From assembly GCA_905235205.1 (NCBI GenBank), contig CAJOKM010000002.1:1-53187 (forward strand): a DNA stretch of 53,187 nt, read 5' to 3'. The stretch's first letter is position 1. The number at the start of each line of letters is the position of its first letter. The notes beneath the pieces are model-generated. The model searched no databases and was not told the DNA's origin. It saw nothing but the letters and a program-made list of their open reading frames with translations. This document shows, one piece after another, positions 41,636-50,096 of this stretch. The position numbers were made by a program, and so were the translations under genes. This stretch comes from an uncultured Clostridia bacterium. Its GTDB lineage: Bacteria; Bacillota; Clostridia; Christensenellales; CAG-138.

Positions 41636-43324
41636 ATGGCTACGGACGGACTTTCCCTTTACGCGTGTATCCGCGAGCTTCAAGCGCTTCAAAACGGACG
41701 CATCGACAAGGTACAGCAGCCGAATAAGGATATCCTGATCCTGCACGTTCACGCACCCGCGCTCGGGCGGGTACGTCTGATGCTCTGTATCCATGCGGAA
41801 AACGGGCGCATCCAGCTTGTTTCGCACGGGTTTGAGAATCCGGAAACGCCGCCTTCGTTCTGTATGCTGCTTCGGAAATATCTGATCGGCGCACGCATTG
41901 CGGAGGTTTCGCAGGCGGGCATGAACCGGATCGCAGTGTTTTCGCTGTACGGCAAGAACGAGCTGAAAGACGACGTACAGATGAAGCTGATCGTCGAACT
42001 GATGGGCAAGCACGGAAACGTCTTCCTGCTCGACGCGGACGGAAAGATCCTCGACTGCATGCGGCACTTCGGACTTTCCGACCGGGCGGCACGGCTGTGT
42101 CTTCCGAACGTGCCGTACGAAGCCCCACCCGAAGCGCAGAAGCTGTTTCCGTTCGAAGCGGACGCAGCCGACCTCGAACGCTGCGCGAACGGACGCATGC
42201 CGGGCGAATGGCTCTCGGAGTCCGTGCACGGCATTTCACGGCTTTGCGCCGAACAAATCGTTTCGGAAGGAACGCCGCAGAGCGAGATCGTTCCCTCCGT
42301 CCTTTCCGTCTTCCGGGCTCTCAAAGCGGGCGAGATCGAGCCGTGCGTGATTCCGGGCGCGGGCGTTCTGCCGTTTTTGCCGAAGAATGCCGGCTATACG
42401 GCGTATCCGAGCATGAACGACGCACAGGACGCGTTCTACCGCCAGCGTGACGAGCAGGCGATGATCACCAAATCGCGCACGTCGCTGCGCGCCGTGCTGG
42501 ATCGGGCAAAGAGACGCGCCGAGAAGCGAATGGAAGAGTTTCAGCATACGATCGGCGACACGGAGCGCATGGAGCGCGACCGGCTGTACGGGGAGCTTCT
42601 GACCGTTTCGCAAAGCGCCGCGTCCGGCTCGCGCAAATCGGTCGTCGTGCAAAACTACTATGCCGATCCGCCCGAACCGATCGAGATCCCGCTGGATCCG
42701 AAGCTTTCCGTTTCCGAAAACGCGCGCAGGTATTTCAAGCGGTATCAGAAAAACAAGGCGGCGCGCGCCTACGCGCTCGAACAGAGCGAAGCGTTACTCG
42801 CCGAGATCGAATACCTTGACGGACAGCTTCTGAACGTCTCCGCGTGCACGACCAACGAGGAGCTTTCCGAGATCCGCGACGAGCTGATCCGCCTGCACTA
42901 CATCCGTGAATCTGCCGAGCAGAAACGTCGTCCGGCATCCGTAAAAAGCGCGCCGATCCGGTATCGTACACCTTCCGGTATCGAAATTCTTGTCGGCAAA
43001 AACAATCTGCAGAACGAAAAACTGATCCGCACCTCGGATCCCGGCGCGACATGGCTGCACGCAAAGGGCGTTCCGGCGTCGCACGTCGTTTTGAACGCCG
43101 CCGCGCCGTCGCGCGAAGACCTGCTGCTTGCCGCAAAGATCGCCGCGTTTCACAGCGGCGCGTCGGCATCGGAGAACGTGCCGGTCGACTACACGCTGAT
43201 CCGGCACGTAAAGAAACCGTCCGGCGCGAGGCCCGGCTTTGTAAACTATTTTCATCAGCACACGCTGTATGTCACGCCCGATCAGGAGGCGATCGAACGC
43301 TATCGGATCAAGGAGGATCTATGA
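41636..43324 (+). CDS. rqcH: NFACT-family protein RqcH (fibronectin-binding FbpA homologue)
   Basis: A 562-residue NFACT protein. The N-terminal NFACT-N domain (1-175), a helix-hairpin-helix/coiled-coil middle (about 250-440) and the C-terminal NFACT-R domain (GIEILVGKNNLQNEKL, GATWLHAKGVPASHVVL) are in the usual order. In Bacillus RqcH adds C-terminal alanine tails to nascent chains on stalled 50S subunits; older annotation calls such proteins fibronectin-binding. Start defined by GAGAGGA. Its stop overlaps the next start as ATGA. Confidence 0.93.
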   Translation: MATDGLSLYACIRELQALQNGRIDKVQQPNKDILILHVHAPALGRVRLMLCIHAENGRIQLVSHGFENPETPPSFCMLLRKYLIGARIAEVSQAGMNRIAVFSLYGKNELKDDVQMKLIVELMGKHGNVFLLDADGKILDCMRHFGLSDRAARLCLPNVPYEAPPEAQKLFPFEADAADLERCANGRMPGEWLSESVHGISRLCAEQIVSEGTPQSEIVPSVLSVFRALKAGEIEPCVIPGAGVLPFLPKNAGYTAYPSMNDAQDAFYRQRDEQAMITKSRTSLRAVLDRAKRRAEKRMEEFQHTIGDTERMERDRLYGELLTVSQSAASGSRKSVVVQNYYADPPEPIEIPLDPKLSVSENARRYFKRYQKNKAARAYALEQSEALLAEIEYLDGQLLNVSACTTNEELSEIRDELIRLHYIRESAEQKRRPASVKSAPIRYRTPSGIEILVGKNNLQNEKLIRTSDPGATWLHAKGVPASHVVLNAAAPSREDLLLAAKIAAFHSGASASENVPVDYTLIRHVKKPSGARPGFVNYFHQHTLYVTPDQEAIERYRIKEDL

Positions 43325-43932
43325 AACTGCTGCTTGCTACAAACAACGCGCATAAGGCGCGCGAGATCCGGGAGATTCTCGGCGAACGCTTTTCCGAAAT
43401 TCTGACCATGAAGGAAGCCGGCATTGAGCTTGACGTGGACGAGGACGGCTCGACCTTTGCGGAGAACGCGCAAAAAAAAGCGCGGGAAACGCTCGCATAT
43501 GTCGGCGACCGGTTCGACGCGGTGCTTGCCGACGACAGCGGGCTGTGCGTCGATGCGTTAAACGGCGCGCCCGGCGTGTACTCCGCACGGTTTTCGGGTG
43601 ACGCGCACAACGACGCAAAGAACAACGAAAAGCTGATCGAGCTGTTAAAAGACGTTCCGGATCCTTTGCGCACCGCTCGATTCTGCTGCTGCGTCGCGCT
43701 TCAAAGGGTCGGCGCCGAACCGATCGTCGCGCAGGGCGAGGTCGAAGGCACGATCCTTCACGAATCACGCGGCGAAAACGGGTTCGGATACGATCCGTTC
43801 TTCTTCTACGCGCCGTTTCAAAAGAGCTTTGCCGAGCTTTCCGCCGATGAAAAAAACGCCGTCAGCCACCGGAAACGCGCGCTGCAGAAGCTGAAGGAGG
43901 CGCTCGATGTCGAAAATCGCGGTCGTTTCTGA
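43321..43932 (+). CDS. rdgB: XTP/dITP diphosphatase
   Basis: A 203-residue house-cleaning pyrophosphatase that removes dITP, ITP and XTP. The LLLATNNAHKAREI N-terminus, ADDSGLCVDALNGAPGVYSARF core and the ENGFGYDPFF and SHRKRAL segments are diagnostic. Coupled to rqcH by a four-base overlap; the following phosphodiesterase gene starts inside its last 26 bases. Confidence 0.96.
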   Translation: MKLLLATNNAHKAREIREILGERFSEILTMKEAGIELDVDEDGSTFAENAQKKARETLAYVGDRFDAVLADDSGLCVDALNGAPGVYSARFSGDAHNDAKNNEKLIELLKDVPDPLRTARFCCCVALQRVGAEPIVAQGEVEGTILHESRGENGFGYDPFFFYAPFQKSFAELSADEKNAVSHRKRALQKLKEALDVENRGRF

Positions 43933-44383
43933 TACGCACGGCTTAATCGAGAACATTCGTCCGCTTCTGCATCGGCTCGGTCAGGTCGACGCGCTGTACC
44001 ATCTCGGCGATCACGCGGCGGATGCGATCGAGCTTTCGCGCATCCTGAACTGCGGGTATGTTGCCGTACGCGGAAACTGCGACCCGTTCTCCCCCGCTCC
44101 GCTCGATACCATAGTCGACTGGCACGGCCACAGGATTCTGTTGCTGCACGGACATACCGTGTCCGGACGGCAGCATCTGTATTACGCCGCAAAACAGGCG
44201 AACGCCGATGCGGTCCTGTTCGGTCATTCGCATGTGCCGTCCGTTGAGACGGTCGAAGGCGTGCTGATGCTCAATCCCGGCAGTCTCTCGCGCCCGCGCA
44301 CGCCGAAAGGCCCGAGCATGGCGCTGATCAAGCTCAGCGATACGGAACTCACCGCCGAGCTTCTGTTTTTGAACAGTCTGTGA
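43907..44383 (+). CDS. YfcE/MJ0936-type metallophosphodiesterase
   Basis: A 158-residue calcineurin-like phosphoesterase with all metal motifs: DTHG (9-12), GDH near 33, GNCD near 56, LHGH and GHSH. This is the small cytosolic YfcE/YsnB-type family with phosphodiesterase activity on artificial substrates and no clear physiological substrate. It follows rdgB with a 26-base overlap, a frequent pair in Firmicutes. Its stop codon is part of a terminator stem. Confidence 0.92.
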   Translation: MSKIAVVSDTHGLIENIRPLLHRLGQVDALYHLGDHAADAIELSRILNCGYVAVRGNCDPFSPAPLDTIVDWHGHRILLLHGHTVSGRQHLYYAAKQANADAVLFGHSHVPSVETVEGVLMLNPGSLSRPRTPKGPSMALIKLSDTELTAELLFLNSL

Positions 44384-44405
44384 AAGAAACGAATTCACAG
44401 TTTTT
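44378..44405 (+). terminator. Intrinsic terminator of rqcH-rdgB-phosphodiesterase operon
   Basis: CTGTGAA (containing the TGA stop) and TTCACAG form a 7-bp stem with a nine-base loop, followed by TTTTT. Confidence 0.75.
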
Positions 44406-44420
44406 CAACACTTTTATGCA

Positions 44421-44456
44421 TTGACAAGCGGGGGTATTCAAAGTAAACTGAATACC
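44421..44456 (+). promoter_or_regulatory. Sigma-A promoter with overlapping dyad, tandem dac operon
   Basis: TTGACA (44421-44426), 17-base spacer, TAAACT (44444-44449). GGTATTC (44433-44439) and GAATACC (44450-44456) form a 7-bp dyad, 10 bases apart, centred on the -10 region; this could be a repressor site. Leader about 36 bases with a weak AAAGG. Confidence 0.65.
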
Positions 44457-44491
44457 GAACTCACGATTTTATCCGAAAGGTTTTTATACAC

Positions 44492-46048
44492 ATGAAAAAG
44501 CGTATCTGCGCGGTAGTCATAGCTCTGCTGTTCGTTCTCGCACTCGTACCGTTCAACCGCATATCGTCCGCGCAGGCGGACAGTTTCGACCTCGGTTCCG
44601 TCTATGAACCGTATTTTATTCTGGTCAACGCGGATGAACCGACCGTCGCCTACAAAGGCATCGAAAAGGAAGCGGACAAGCAGGTCTATCCTGCCAGCAC
44701 CACGAAGATTCTGACCTGTATCGTCGCGCTGGAAAAGGGGAATCTTGACGACATGGTCACCGTGTCGGAAAACGCGGTCGATTTCAGCCGCGGCAATTCG
44801 CTGATGGGCCTTGAAGCGGGAGACGAGTTCTCCATGCGCGATCTTCTGTACGGCATGATGCTGCCTTCCGGCAACGACGCCGCGATCGCGATTGCGGAGC
44901 ATATTTCAGGCTCCACCGAGGCGTTTGCCGATCTGATGAATCAAAAAGCGCAGGAGCTCGGCATGACGCATTCGCATTTTGTGACCGTGCACGGCAAGCA
45001 GAACGACAATCACTATACGACCGTGCGCGATATGGCGCTTCTGACGGCGTACGCGCTGAAGAACGATTCGTTCCGCGAAATCGTCGGTGCGAAAACGTAT
45101 CTGGCGGAAAGCGGTCCGAGAGCGATCTCGCTGGTGAACTCGAACCGGCTTCTGGTCGATACGCCCGCTTCGGAAGATCTGCCGAACCCGATCTCCTGCC
45201 TGTATGAATACGCCATCGGCGTAAAAACCGGCGATACCAATGCGGCGGGCAAGTGCCTGATCGCCGCGGCGGAGCGCGAAGGCATCACGCTGATCGCGGT
45301 CCTGTACGGCGGAACGCTCAACGATCCCGAATACAACGACGGCTGGACACAGGCGCGCAAGGACCGGTTCAACGTCCGCCGCTTTGAGGATGCGATCAGC
45401 ATGTTCAATTATGCGTACGGCGAGATGACGCAGACGCTGACCGTCGCCGAGTTGAAAAACCTCGGATTCCCGGTCGAGTTTACGGTCGACATTTCCAATG
45501 CGCAGACGGATGATCCGCAGGGCGGCAAGCTCGTCGCAAAAGCCGATCTTTCCGATGAGCAGACGATAACACTGATGCAGCCGGTTTTGGACAGCATGCG
45601 CGCCGACATGAACTCGGTCGCAAAGACCAACTTCACGAACATCTACGCGCCGATCGGCGAAGGCGCCGTCATCGGCAGCGTCACCTATTCCTATAACGAT
45701 AAGATCCTTCTGAGCGCAAACCTCATTGCGACGCGCAGCGTCAAAGAAGGCAACGCGCAGATCGACGTGGCGACGCAAACCGCCCAAGCCGACATCGGCT
45801 CGCTGATCGGGGAACCGAACGCCACGGTTTTGGAAGGCGATCCCGATTCCACCGGCGGATGCGCGTCCGTTCCGAAGAATATGAAATGGGTCCTGATCGT
45901 GCTTCCGATCATCTTTGTGCTTCTGATCATCTGCGTCACGATGTTCATCGTGTACCTGAACGCCGAAGCCAAGCGCCGCAAGCGAGCCGCAGCCCGTCGC
46001 CGCGCCGCGCGTCAGGCGCGTGAGAACGGATACCGATCGGACCGGTAA
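44492..46048 (+). CDS. D-alanyl-D-alanine carboxypeptidase (DacF-like), membrane-anchored
   Basis: A 518-residue S11 family penicillin-binding protein trimming pentapeptide stems of peptidoglycan. Signal peptide 1-29; active-site S69-x-x-K72 in PASTTK, S126-G-N128, and K245-T-G; a beta-rich C-terminal domain; then a single transmembrane helix around residues 465-490 followed by a highly basic cytoplasmic tail of about 25 residues (KRRKRAAARRRAARQ). The C-terminal helix replaces the amphipathic anchor of usual family members. First of two tandem paralogues, 11 bases apart. Confidence 0.92.
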   Translation: MKKRICAVVIALLFVLALVPFNRISSAQADSFDLGSVYEPYFILVNADEPTVAYKGIEKEADKQVYPASTTKILTCIVALEKGNLDDMVTVSENAVDFSRGNSLMGLEAGDEFSMRDLLYGMMLPSGNDAAIAIAEHISGSTEAFADLMNQKAQELGMTHSHFVTVHGKQNDNHYTTVRDMALLTAYALKNDSFREIVGAKTYLAESGPRAISLVNSNRLLVDTPASEDLPNPISCLYEYAIGVKTGDTNAAGKCLIAAAEREGITLIAVLYGGTLNDPEYNDGWTQARKDRFNVRRFEDAISMFNYAYGEMTQTLTVAELKNLGFPVEFTVDISNAQTDDPQGGKLVAKADLSDEQTITLMQPVLDSMRADMNSVAKTNFTNIYAPIGEGAVIGSVTYSYNDKILLSANLIATRSVKEGNAQIDVATQTAQADIGSLIGEPNATVLEGDPDSTGGCASVPKNMKWVLIVLPIIFVLLIICVTMFIVYLNAEAKRRKRAAARRRAARQARENGYRSDR

Positions 46049-46059
46049 GGAAATCAAAA

Positions 46060-47433
46060 ATGAAAAAACACGTACTCCTCTTCCTGCTTGCGCTCCTCCT
46101 TCTCCCCTTCAAAGGGTTCGCCGAAACCGGCGATTCGACAGGATTCGAGCTTGACAAGCTCGGAGAGGATACTGTTTTTTTGGTCAACGCGGACGATCCC
46201 GACCACGCCGTTTTGAACCTGGCGAAAAACGAGAACGAACGCCGTTACCCCGCAAGTACGACAAAGATTTTAACCTGCATCATCGCGCTCGAAACCGCAG
46301 ATCTTGACGAACCTGTCAAGGTCAGCAAACGCGCCTGCGATCTCAGCCCAAAAAACTCCAAGATGGGACTGAAACCCGGCGAGTCTTTCCCACTGATCGA
46401 CCTGTTGTACGGTCTGATGCTGCCTTCCGGAAACGACGCGGCGATCGCGATCGCCGAGCATATCGGCGGAAGCGTTTCCGGCTTTGCAGAACTCATGAAC
46501 AAAAAAGCAGCCGAGCTGAACATGCACGATTCCCACTTCACCAATCCGAGCGGACTGCATAACAGCGATCACTATACGACTGCGCACGATCTCGCCGTTC
46601 TGACGGCGTACGCGCTTCAAAACGAACTGTTTGCGCGCATCGTTTCGACCGTGGTTTACGACGCGCAATCCACGGCGGGACGCAAGATCGAGCTGCGCAA
46701 TGTAAACCGGCTCCTGCGCGACGCGACCGCGTCCGACTATAAGCCGTATTCCTGTCTCTACGAATACGCGATCGGCGTCAAAACCGGCGATACGCATTTA
46801 GCCGGCCGCTGTCTGGTCGCTGCGGCAAGGCGCGGAGATACCACCTATATCTGCGTGCTCCTGCACGGAGAAGCTGCGCCGGACGGCGCAAAGCGGCTGG
46901 AAAAGGACCGGTATCTTGCGCAGCGGTTCTACGACGCGATCGATCTGTTCGAATACGCGTTTCAGAACGATACGGTCGATCTCTCGATTTCCGATCTCAA
47001 GGAGCGGTGTCTTCCCGACACCTATGCGATTCCGCTCGATCCGCAAAAATACGTCGCGACGGAAGCCTTGTATTCGATCGACTGGCACGAAGGCGAATCG
47101 TTGTCGCTTCCGCGCTGGCAGGCGGACGTGTTTGCCAAAGACCCGTTTCCCGAGGAGAACCTGCTCTATGAGATCCGCTCCTATACCGCGCCGGTCGGGT
47201 CCAAAGCGGGAACGGTCACGATCGAGTCGAACGGCTCCCCCGTCTTTACCGGCGATCTGATCGTCGAAGAATACAACGTACCGCCGACGCCCGAGCCGTC
47301 GCCGACGCCCTACTTTCCCGTCACCGAACTCTCGCCGGCTGCAACGCCTGCGCCGAGCGCGGCGCCTTCGGACCCGCCGGGCCTCTTCGAACGGTTTTTC
47401 CGGCTTCTCCGGTGCAATCCGACTACGCCGTAA
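46060..47433 (+). CDS. D-alanyl-D-alanine carboxypeptidase (DacF-like), paralogue 2
   Basis: A 457-residue S11 carboxypeptidase with signal peptide (1-21) and intact S66-x-x-K69, S123-G-N125 and K241-T-G motifs. It resembles the preceding gene closely in the catalytic domain but ends in a Pro/Ser/Ala-rich linker (PPTPEPSPTPYFP) and a short RFFRLLR tail in place of a transmembrane helix, so the two probably differ in attachment. Second gene of the operon; its 3' end overlaps the convergent NlpC/P60 gene by 11 bases. Confidence 0.92.
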   Translation: MKKHVLLFLLALLLLPFKGFAETGDSTGFELDKLGEDTVFLVNADDPDHAVLNLAKNENERRYPASTTKILTCIIALETADLDEPVKVSKRACDLSPKNSKMGLKPGESFPLIDLLYGLMLPSGNDAAIAIAEHIGGSVSGFAELMNKKAAELNMHDSHFTNPSGLHNSDHYTTAHDLAVLTAYALQNELFARIVSTVVYDAQSTAGRKIELRNVNRLLRDATASDYKPYSCLYEYAIGVKTGDTHLAGRCLVAAARRGDTTYICVLLHGEAAPDGAKRLEKDRYLAQRFYDAIDLFEYAFQNDTVDLSISDLKERCLPDTYAIPLDPQKYVATEALYSIDWHEGESLSLPRWQADVFAKDPFPEENLLYEIRSYTAPVGSKAGTVTIESNGSPVFTGDLIVEEYNVPPTPEPSPTPYFPVTELSPAATPAPSAAPSDPPGLFERFFRLLRCNPTTP

Positions 47434-48130
47434 ACGGCAATCCGAGCGCTTCAAACGTCTTTTTCCCCGCGATCCCGTCGACCTTCAGCCCGTTCTCTTT
47501 CTGAAACCGTTTGACTGCGCGCTCGGTCTTTTTTCCGAACACGCCGTCGACCTGTCCCGGATCATATCCGCGCTTTTTCAGCGCCGTCTGCAGCGATCTT
47601 ACGTCCTCGCCGCGCATATACGGCGTCGTCAGCTTCAAAAGCCGCGACCGTTCAAAGAACGGCGGTCTGCCGTACCGGTCCCATCCGGAGATGCGCCTCT
47701 CGACCACGCCGACGTCGCGTCCCTTCGCTTCGATCGTCGTATCGGAATCGATCGCATAACCCACGTGCACGGCGCGTCCGCCGCTTATGCGAAATGCCAT
47801 ATCCCCTTCGCGCACATCGGCTCGCTTGATTTCGCGGCACATGCTTCTGAGTCCTTCCGCGTTCACGTCATGATCGATCAGGTCATGTTTTAAGAAGAAA
47901 TACGTCCCGAGTCCGGAGCAGTCAAACGCGCGCAGGACGTCGCCGTAGCCTTCGCGGACCTCTTTCTTCCAGTGCGCGATCGCGCGATCCGCGTTCTTTT
48001 TTGTCTTCTCTTTTTTGCGGATCCACGCTTCGGTGATCGTCGGCTTCTTCTGCCCCTGCGCGCCCCATACGTAGATGCTGTGATTCCGCACCTGTTCCTT
48101 GAGATATTCCGTAAACTCCGTTGCTTTCAT
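47423..48130 (-). CDS. NlpC/P60-type hydrolase with C-terminal peptidoglycan-binding domain
   Basis: A 235-residue protein. The N-terminal NlpC/P60-like part has YVWGAQG (20-26), the catalytic cysteine C71 in FDCSG and H122 in VHVGY; the C-terminal 65 residues form a PG_binding_1 repeat (GEDVRSLQTALKKRGYDPGQVDGVFG). There is no signal peptide, as in phage-type endolysins or enzymes released on cell lysis, but no phage genes surround it. Its SD (GGGGAGG) is inside a terminator-like hairpin. Confidence 0.85.
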   Translation of the reverse strand: MKATEFTEYLKEQVRNHSIYVWGAQGQKKPTITEAWIRKKEKTKKNADRAIAHWKKEVREGYGDVLRAFDCSGLGTYFFLKHDLIDHDVNAEGLRSMCREIKRADVREGDMAFRISGGRAVHVGYAIDSDTTIEAKGRDVGVVERRISGWDRYGRPPFFERSRLLKLTTPYMRGEDVRSLQTALKKRGYDPGQVDGVFGKKTERAVKRFQKENGLKVDGIAGKKTFEALGLPFTA

Positions 48131-48169
48131 AAAAAAACATCCTCCCCTGCATCATATGTGCAGGAGAGG
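48131..48169 (-). terminator. Terminator-like hairpin that also contains the SD of the NlpC/P60 gene
   Basis: Minus strand CCTGCA/TGCAGG stem extended by four further pairs after one mismatch (48141-48169), then ATG and TTTTTTT (48131-48137). It can end the GGGtGRT operon, and its 3' arm holds the GGGGAGG SD of the next gene. Confidence 0.6.
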
Positions 48170-48191
48170 ACGTTCGGTGTCAAATACGTGC

Positions 48192-49187
48192 TCAGAGGCT
48201 CTGCGCAATCGCAACCGCAACGGCGACCGTCGCGCCGACCATCGGATTGTTGCCCATGCCGATGAGACCCATCATCTCAACATGCGCGGGAACCGAGCTT
48301 GAGCCCGCGAACTGCGCGTCGCTGTGCATTCTTCCCATCGTGTCTGTCATGCCGTAGGAAGCGGGACCCGCCGCCATGTTGTCGGGATGCAGCGTTCTGC
48401 CCGTTCCGCCGCCGGACGCGACGGAGAAGTATTTCTTACCGTTTTCGACGCACCATTTCTTGTAGGTGCCCGCAACCGGATGCTGGAAGCGCGTCGGGTT
48501 GGTGGAGTTGCCCGTAATGGAAACGTCCACGTTCTCATGACGCATGATCGCAACGCCCTCGTTGACGTCGTCCGCGCCGTAGCAGCGCACTTTGGCGCGC
48601 TCGCCGTCGGAGAACGCCTTGGTGTAAACAACCTTGAGGTCTCCGGTGTAATAATCATACGCCGTCTCTACATAGGTGAAGCCGTTGATGCGGGAAATGA
48701 TGTATGCCGCGTCCTTGCCGAGACCGTTCAGAATGACCTGCAAAGGCTTTGTGCGGACCTTGTTTGCGGTACGCGCAATGCCGATCGCGCCTTCCGCCGC
48801 CGCAAAGGATTCATGTCCAGCGAGGAACGCAAAGCAGCTCGTTTCCTCGCGCAGCAGCATCGCGCCGAGGTTTCCGTGTCCTAAGCCCACCTTGCGCTGA
48901 TCCGCAACGGAACCCGGAATGCAGAACGCCTGCAGACCGATGCCGATCGCTTCCGCTGCCTCCGCCGCGTTCTTTACGCCTTTCTTGAGCGCGATCGCCG
49001 CGCCGACGGTGTACGCCCATCCCGCGTTTTCAAACGCGATCGGCTGAATGCCCTTGACGATGCCGTACGCATCGACGCCGGCTTTGTCGCAGATTGCTTT
49101 CGCGTCTTCGAGGTCTTTGATGCCGTACTCGTTCAGCACCTTCGAGATCTTATCGATTCTTCTTTCGTAACCTTCAAATGTAATCAT
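48192..49187 (-). CDS. GGGtGRT protein
   Basis: A 331-residue cytosolic protein of a conserved, uncharacterised family named after its ASGGGTGRTLHPDNMAAGP signature, present here near residue 270. There are glycine-rich segments throughout (GLGHGNLGAM, GLIGMGNNPMVG at the end), no membrane segments and no recognised catalytic domain. In anaerobic Firmicutes it is typically paired with a NifU-like scaffold protein, as here (12-base gap). The function is unknown; a role in iron-sulfur or selenium/metal metabolism has only contextual support. Confidence 0.9.
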   Translation of the reverse strand: MITFEGYERRIDKISKVLNEYGIKDLEDAKAICDKAGVDAYGIVKGIQPIAFENAGWAYTVGAAIALKKGVKNAAEAAEAIGIGLQAFCIPGSVADQRKVGLGHGNLGAMLLREETSCFAFLAGHESFAAAEGAIGIARTANKVRTKPLQVILNGLGKDAAYIISRINGFTYVETAYDYYTGDLKVVYTKAFSDGERAKVRCYGADDVNEGVAIMRHENVDVSITGNSTNPTRFQHPVAGTYKKWCVENGKKYFSVASGGGTGRTLHPDNMAAGPASYGMTDTMGRMHSDAQFAGSSSVPAHVEMMGLIGMGNNPMVGATVAVAVAIAQSL

Positions 49188-49199
49188 GCGGCACCTCCG

Positions 49200-49892
49200 T
49201 TACGCCATACGCGGATCGATGACCTTGGCGGCGGTTGCGAATCTGCCGTAGGTCCCGATGTTCTTCTCGAACGCTTCCTTGGGATCCATCCCCTTCTTGA
49301 TTGCGTCCATCATCTTGCCGAGGCTGACGAACTGATATCCGATGATCTCGCCTTCTTCGTCGAGACCGACCTTCAGAACGTACCCTTCCGCCATCTCAAG
49401 ATAGCGCGGCCCCTTCGCTTTGGTTCCGTACATCGTACCGATCTGCGAGCGGAGTCCCTTTCCGAGATCTTCGAGCCCGGCGCCGATCGTAAGTCCGTCA
49501 TCCGAGAACGCGCTCTGGCTTCTGCCGTACACGATCTGCAGGAACAGTTCGCGCATTGCGGTGTTGATCGCGTCGCACACAAGGTCGGAGTTCAGCGCCT
49601 CAAGAATCGTCTTGCCGGGCAGAATCTCCGCCGCCATCGCCGCGGAATGCGTCATGCCGGAGCAGCCGATTGTCTCGACAAGCGCCTCTTCGATCACGCC
49701 CTCTTTGATGTTGAGCGTGAGCTTGCACGCGCCCTGCTGCGGCGCGCACCAGCCGACGCCGTGCGTTAAGCCGCTGATGTCTTTGATTTCCTTTGCCTTG
49801 ACCCACTTGCCCTCTTCGGGAATCGGTGCCGGCTCATGGTTCGCGCCTTTTTTGACGCATACCATTTCTTCCACGTCACGGGAATACTGCAT
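49200..49892 (-). CDS. NifU-like iron-sulfur cluster scaffold homologue
   Basis: A 230-residue protein starting at the ATG nine bases after AAGGAGG (the frame is open further upstream, but those codons lie before the promoter). An IscU/NifU-N-like core is suggested by GWCAPQQGACKLTLNIKEGVI, EALVETIGCSGMTHS and the SDLVCDAIN segment, placing three cysteines roughly as in IscU ligands. It contains additional C-terminal sequence beyond the usual IscU size. Paired with the GGGtGRT protein downstream; likely cotranscribed. Confidence 0.82.
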   Translation of the reverse strand: MQYSRDVEEMVCVKKGANHEPAPIPEEGKWVKAKEIKDISGLTHGVGWCAPQQGACKLTLNIKEGVIEEALVETIGCSGMTHSAAMAAEILPGKTILEALNSDLVCDAINTAMRELFLQIVYGRSQSAFSDDGLTIGAGLEDLGKGLRSQIGTMYGTKAKGPRYLEMAEGYVLKVGLDEEGEIIGYQFVSLGKMMDAIKKGMDPKEAFEKNIGTYGRFATAAKVIDPRMA

Positions 49893-49947
49893 GGATACTA
49901 TCCTCCTTACTGATTTCATCTGAATCGACAGTTTTACAACTTGAAAT

Positions 49948-49976
49948 AGTATATCATGAAAAAAGAACCTACGCAA
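49948..49976 (-). promoter_or_regulatory. Sigma-A promoter of the NifU-like/GGGtGRT operon
   Basis: Minus strand TTGCGT (49971-49976), 17-base spacer, TATACT (49948-49953). Leader about 50 bases. Confidence 0.75.
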
Positions 49977-49989
49977 GAACAGATTTGTA

Positions 49990-49998
49990 TGATATAAT
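49990..49998 (+). promoter_or_regulatory. Extended -10 promoter of rmuC
   Basis: TGATATAAT (49990-49998), an extended -10 with a perfect TATAAT. A -35 at spacer 17 would be 49970-49975, which overlaps the -35 of the divergent NifU-like promoter. The predicted leader to rmuC is about 92 bases. Confidence 0.6.
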
Positions 49999-50096
49999 AG
50001 TTTCCAAGATATCCGAGTACGATTCGCCTTCACCCGCTCTTTTAGGCGTGATCCGCGATCGAAGACATTACGCTGCATTTTACGGAGGAGGATCCC

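Noticed and set aside
47423..48130. NlpC/P60 protein as evidence of a prophage
   Set aside because: No holin, portal, capsid or integrase genes are nearby; both neighbours are ordinary chromosomal genes and no attachment-site repeats were seen.
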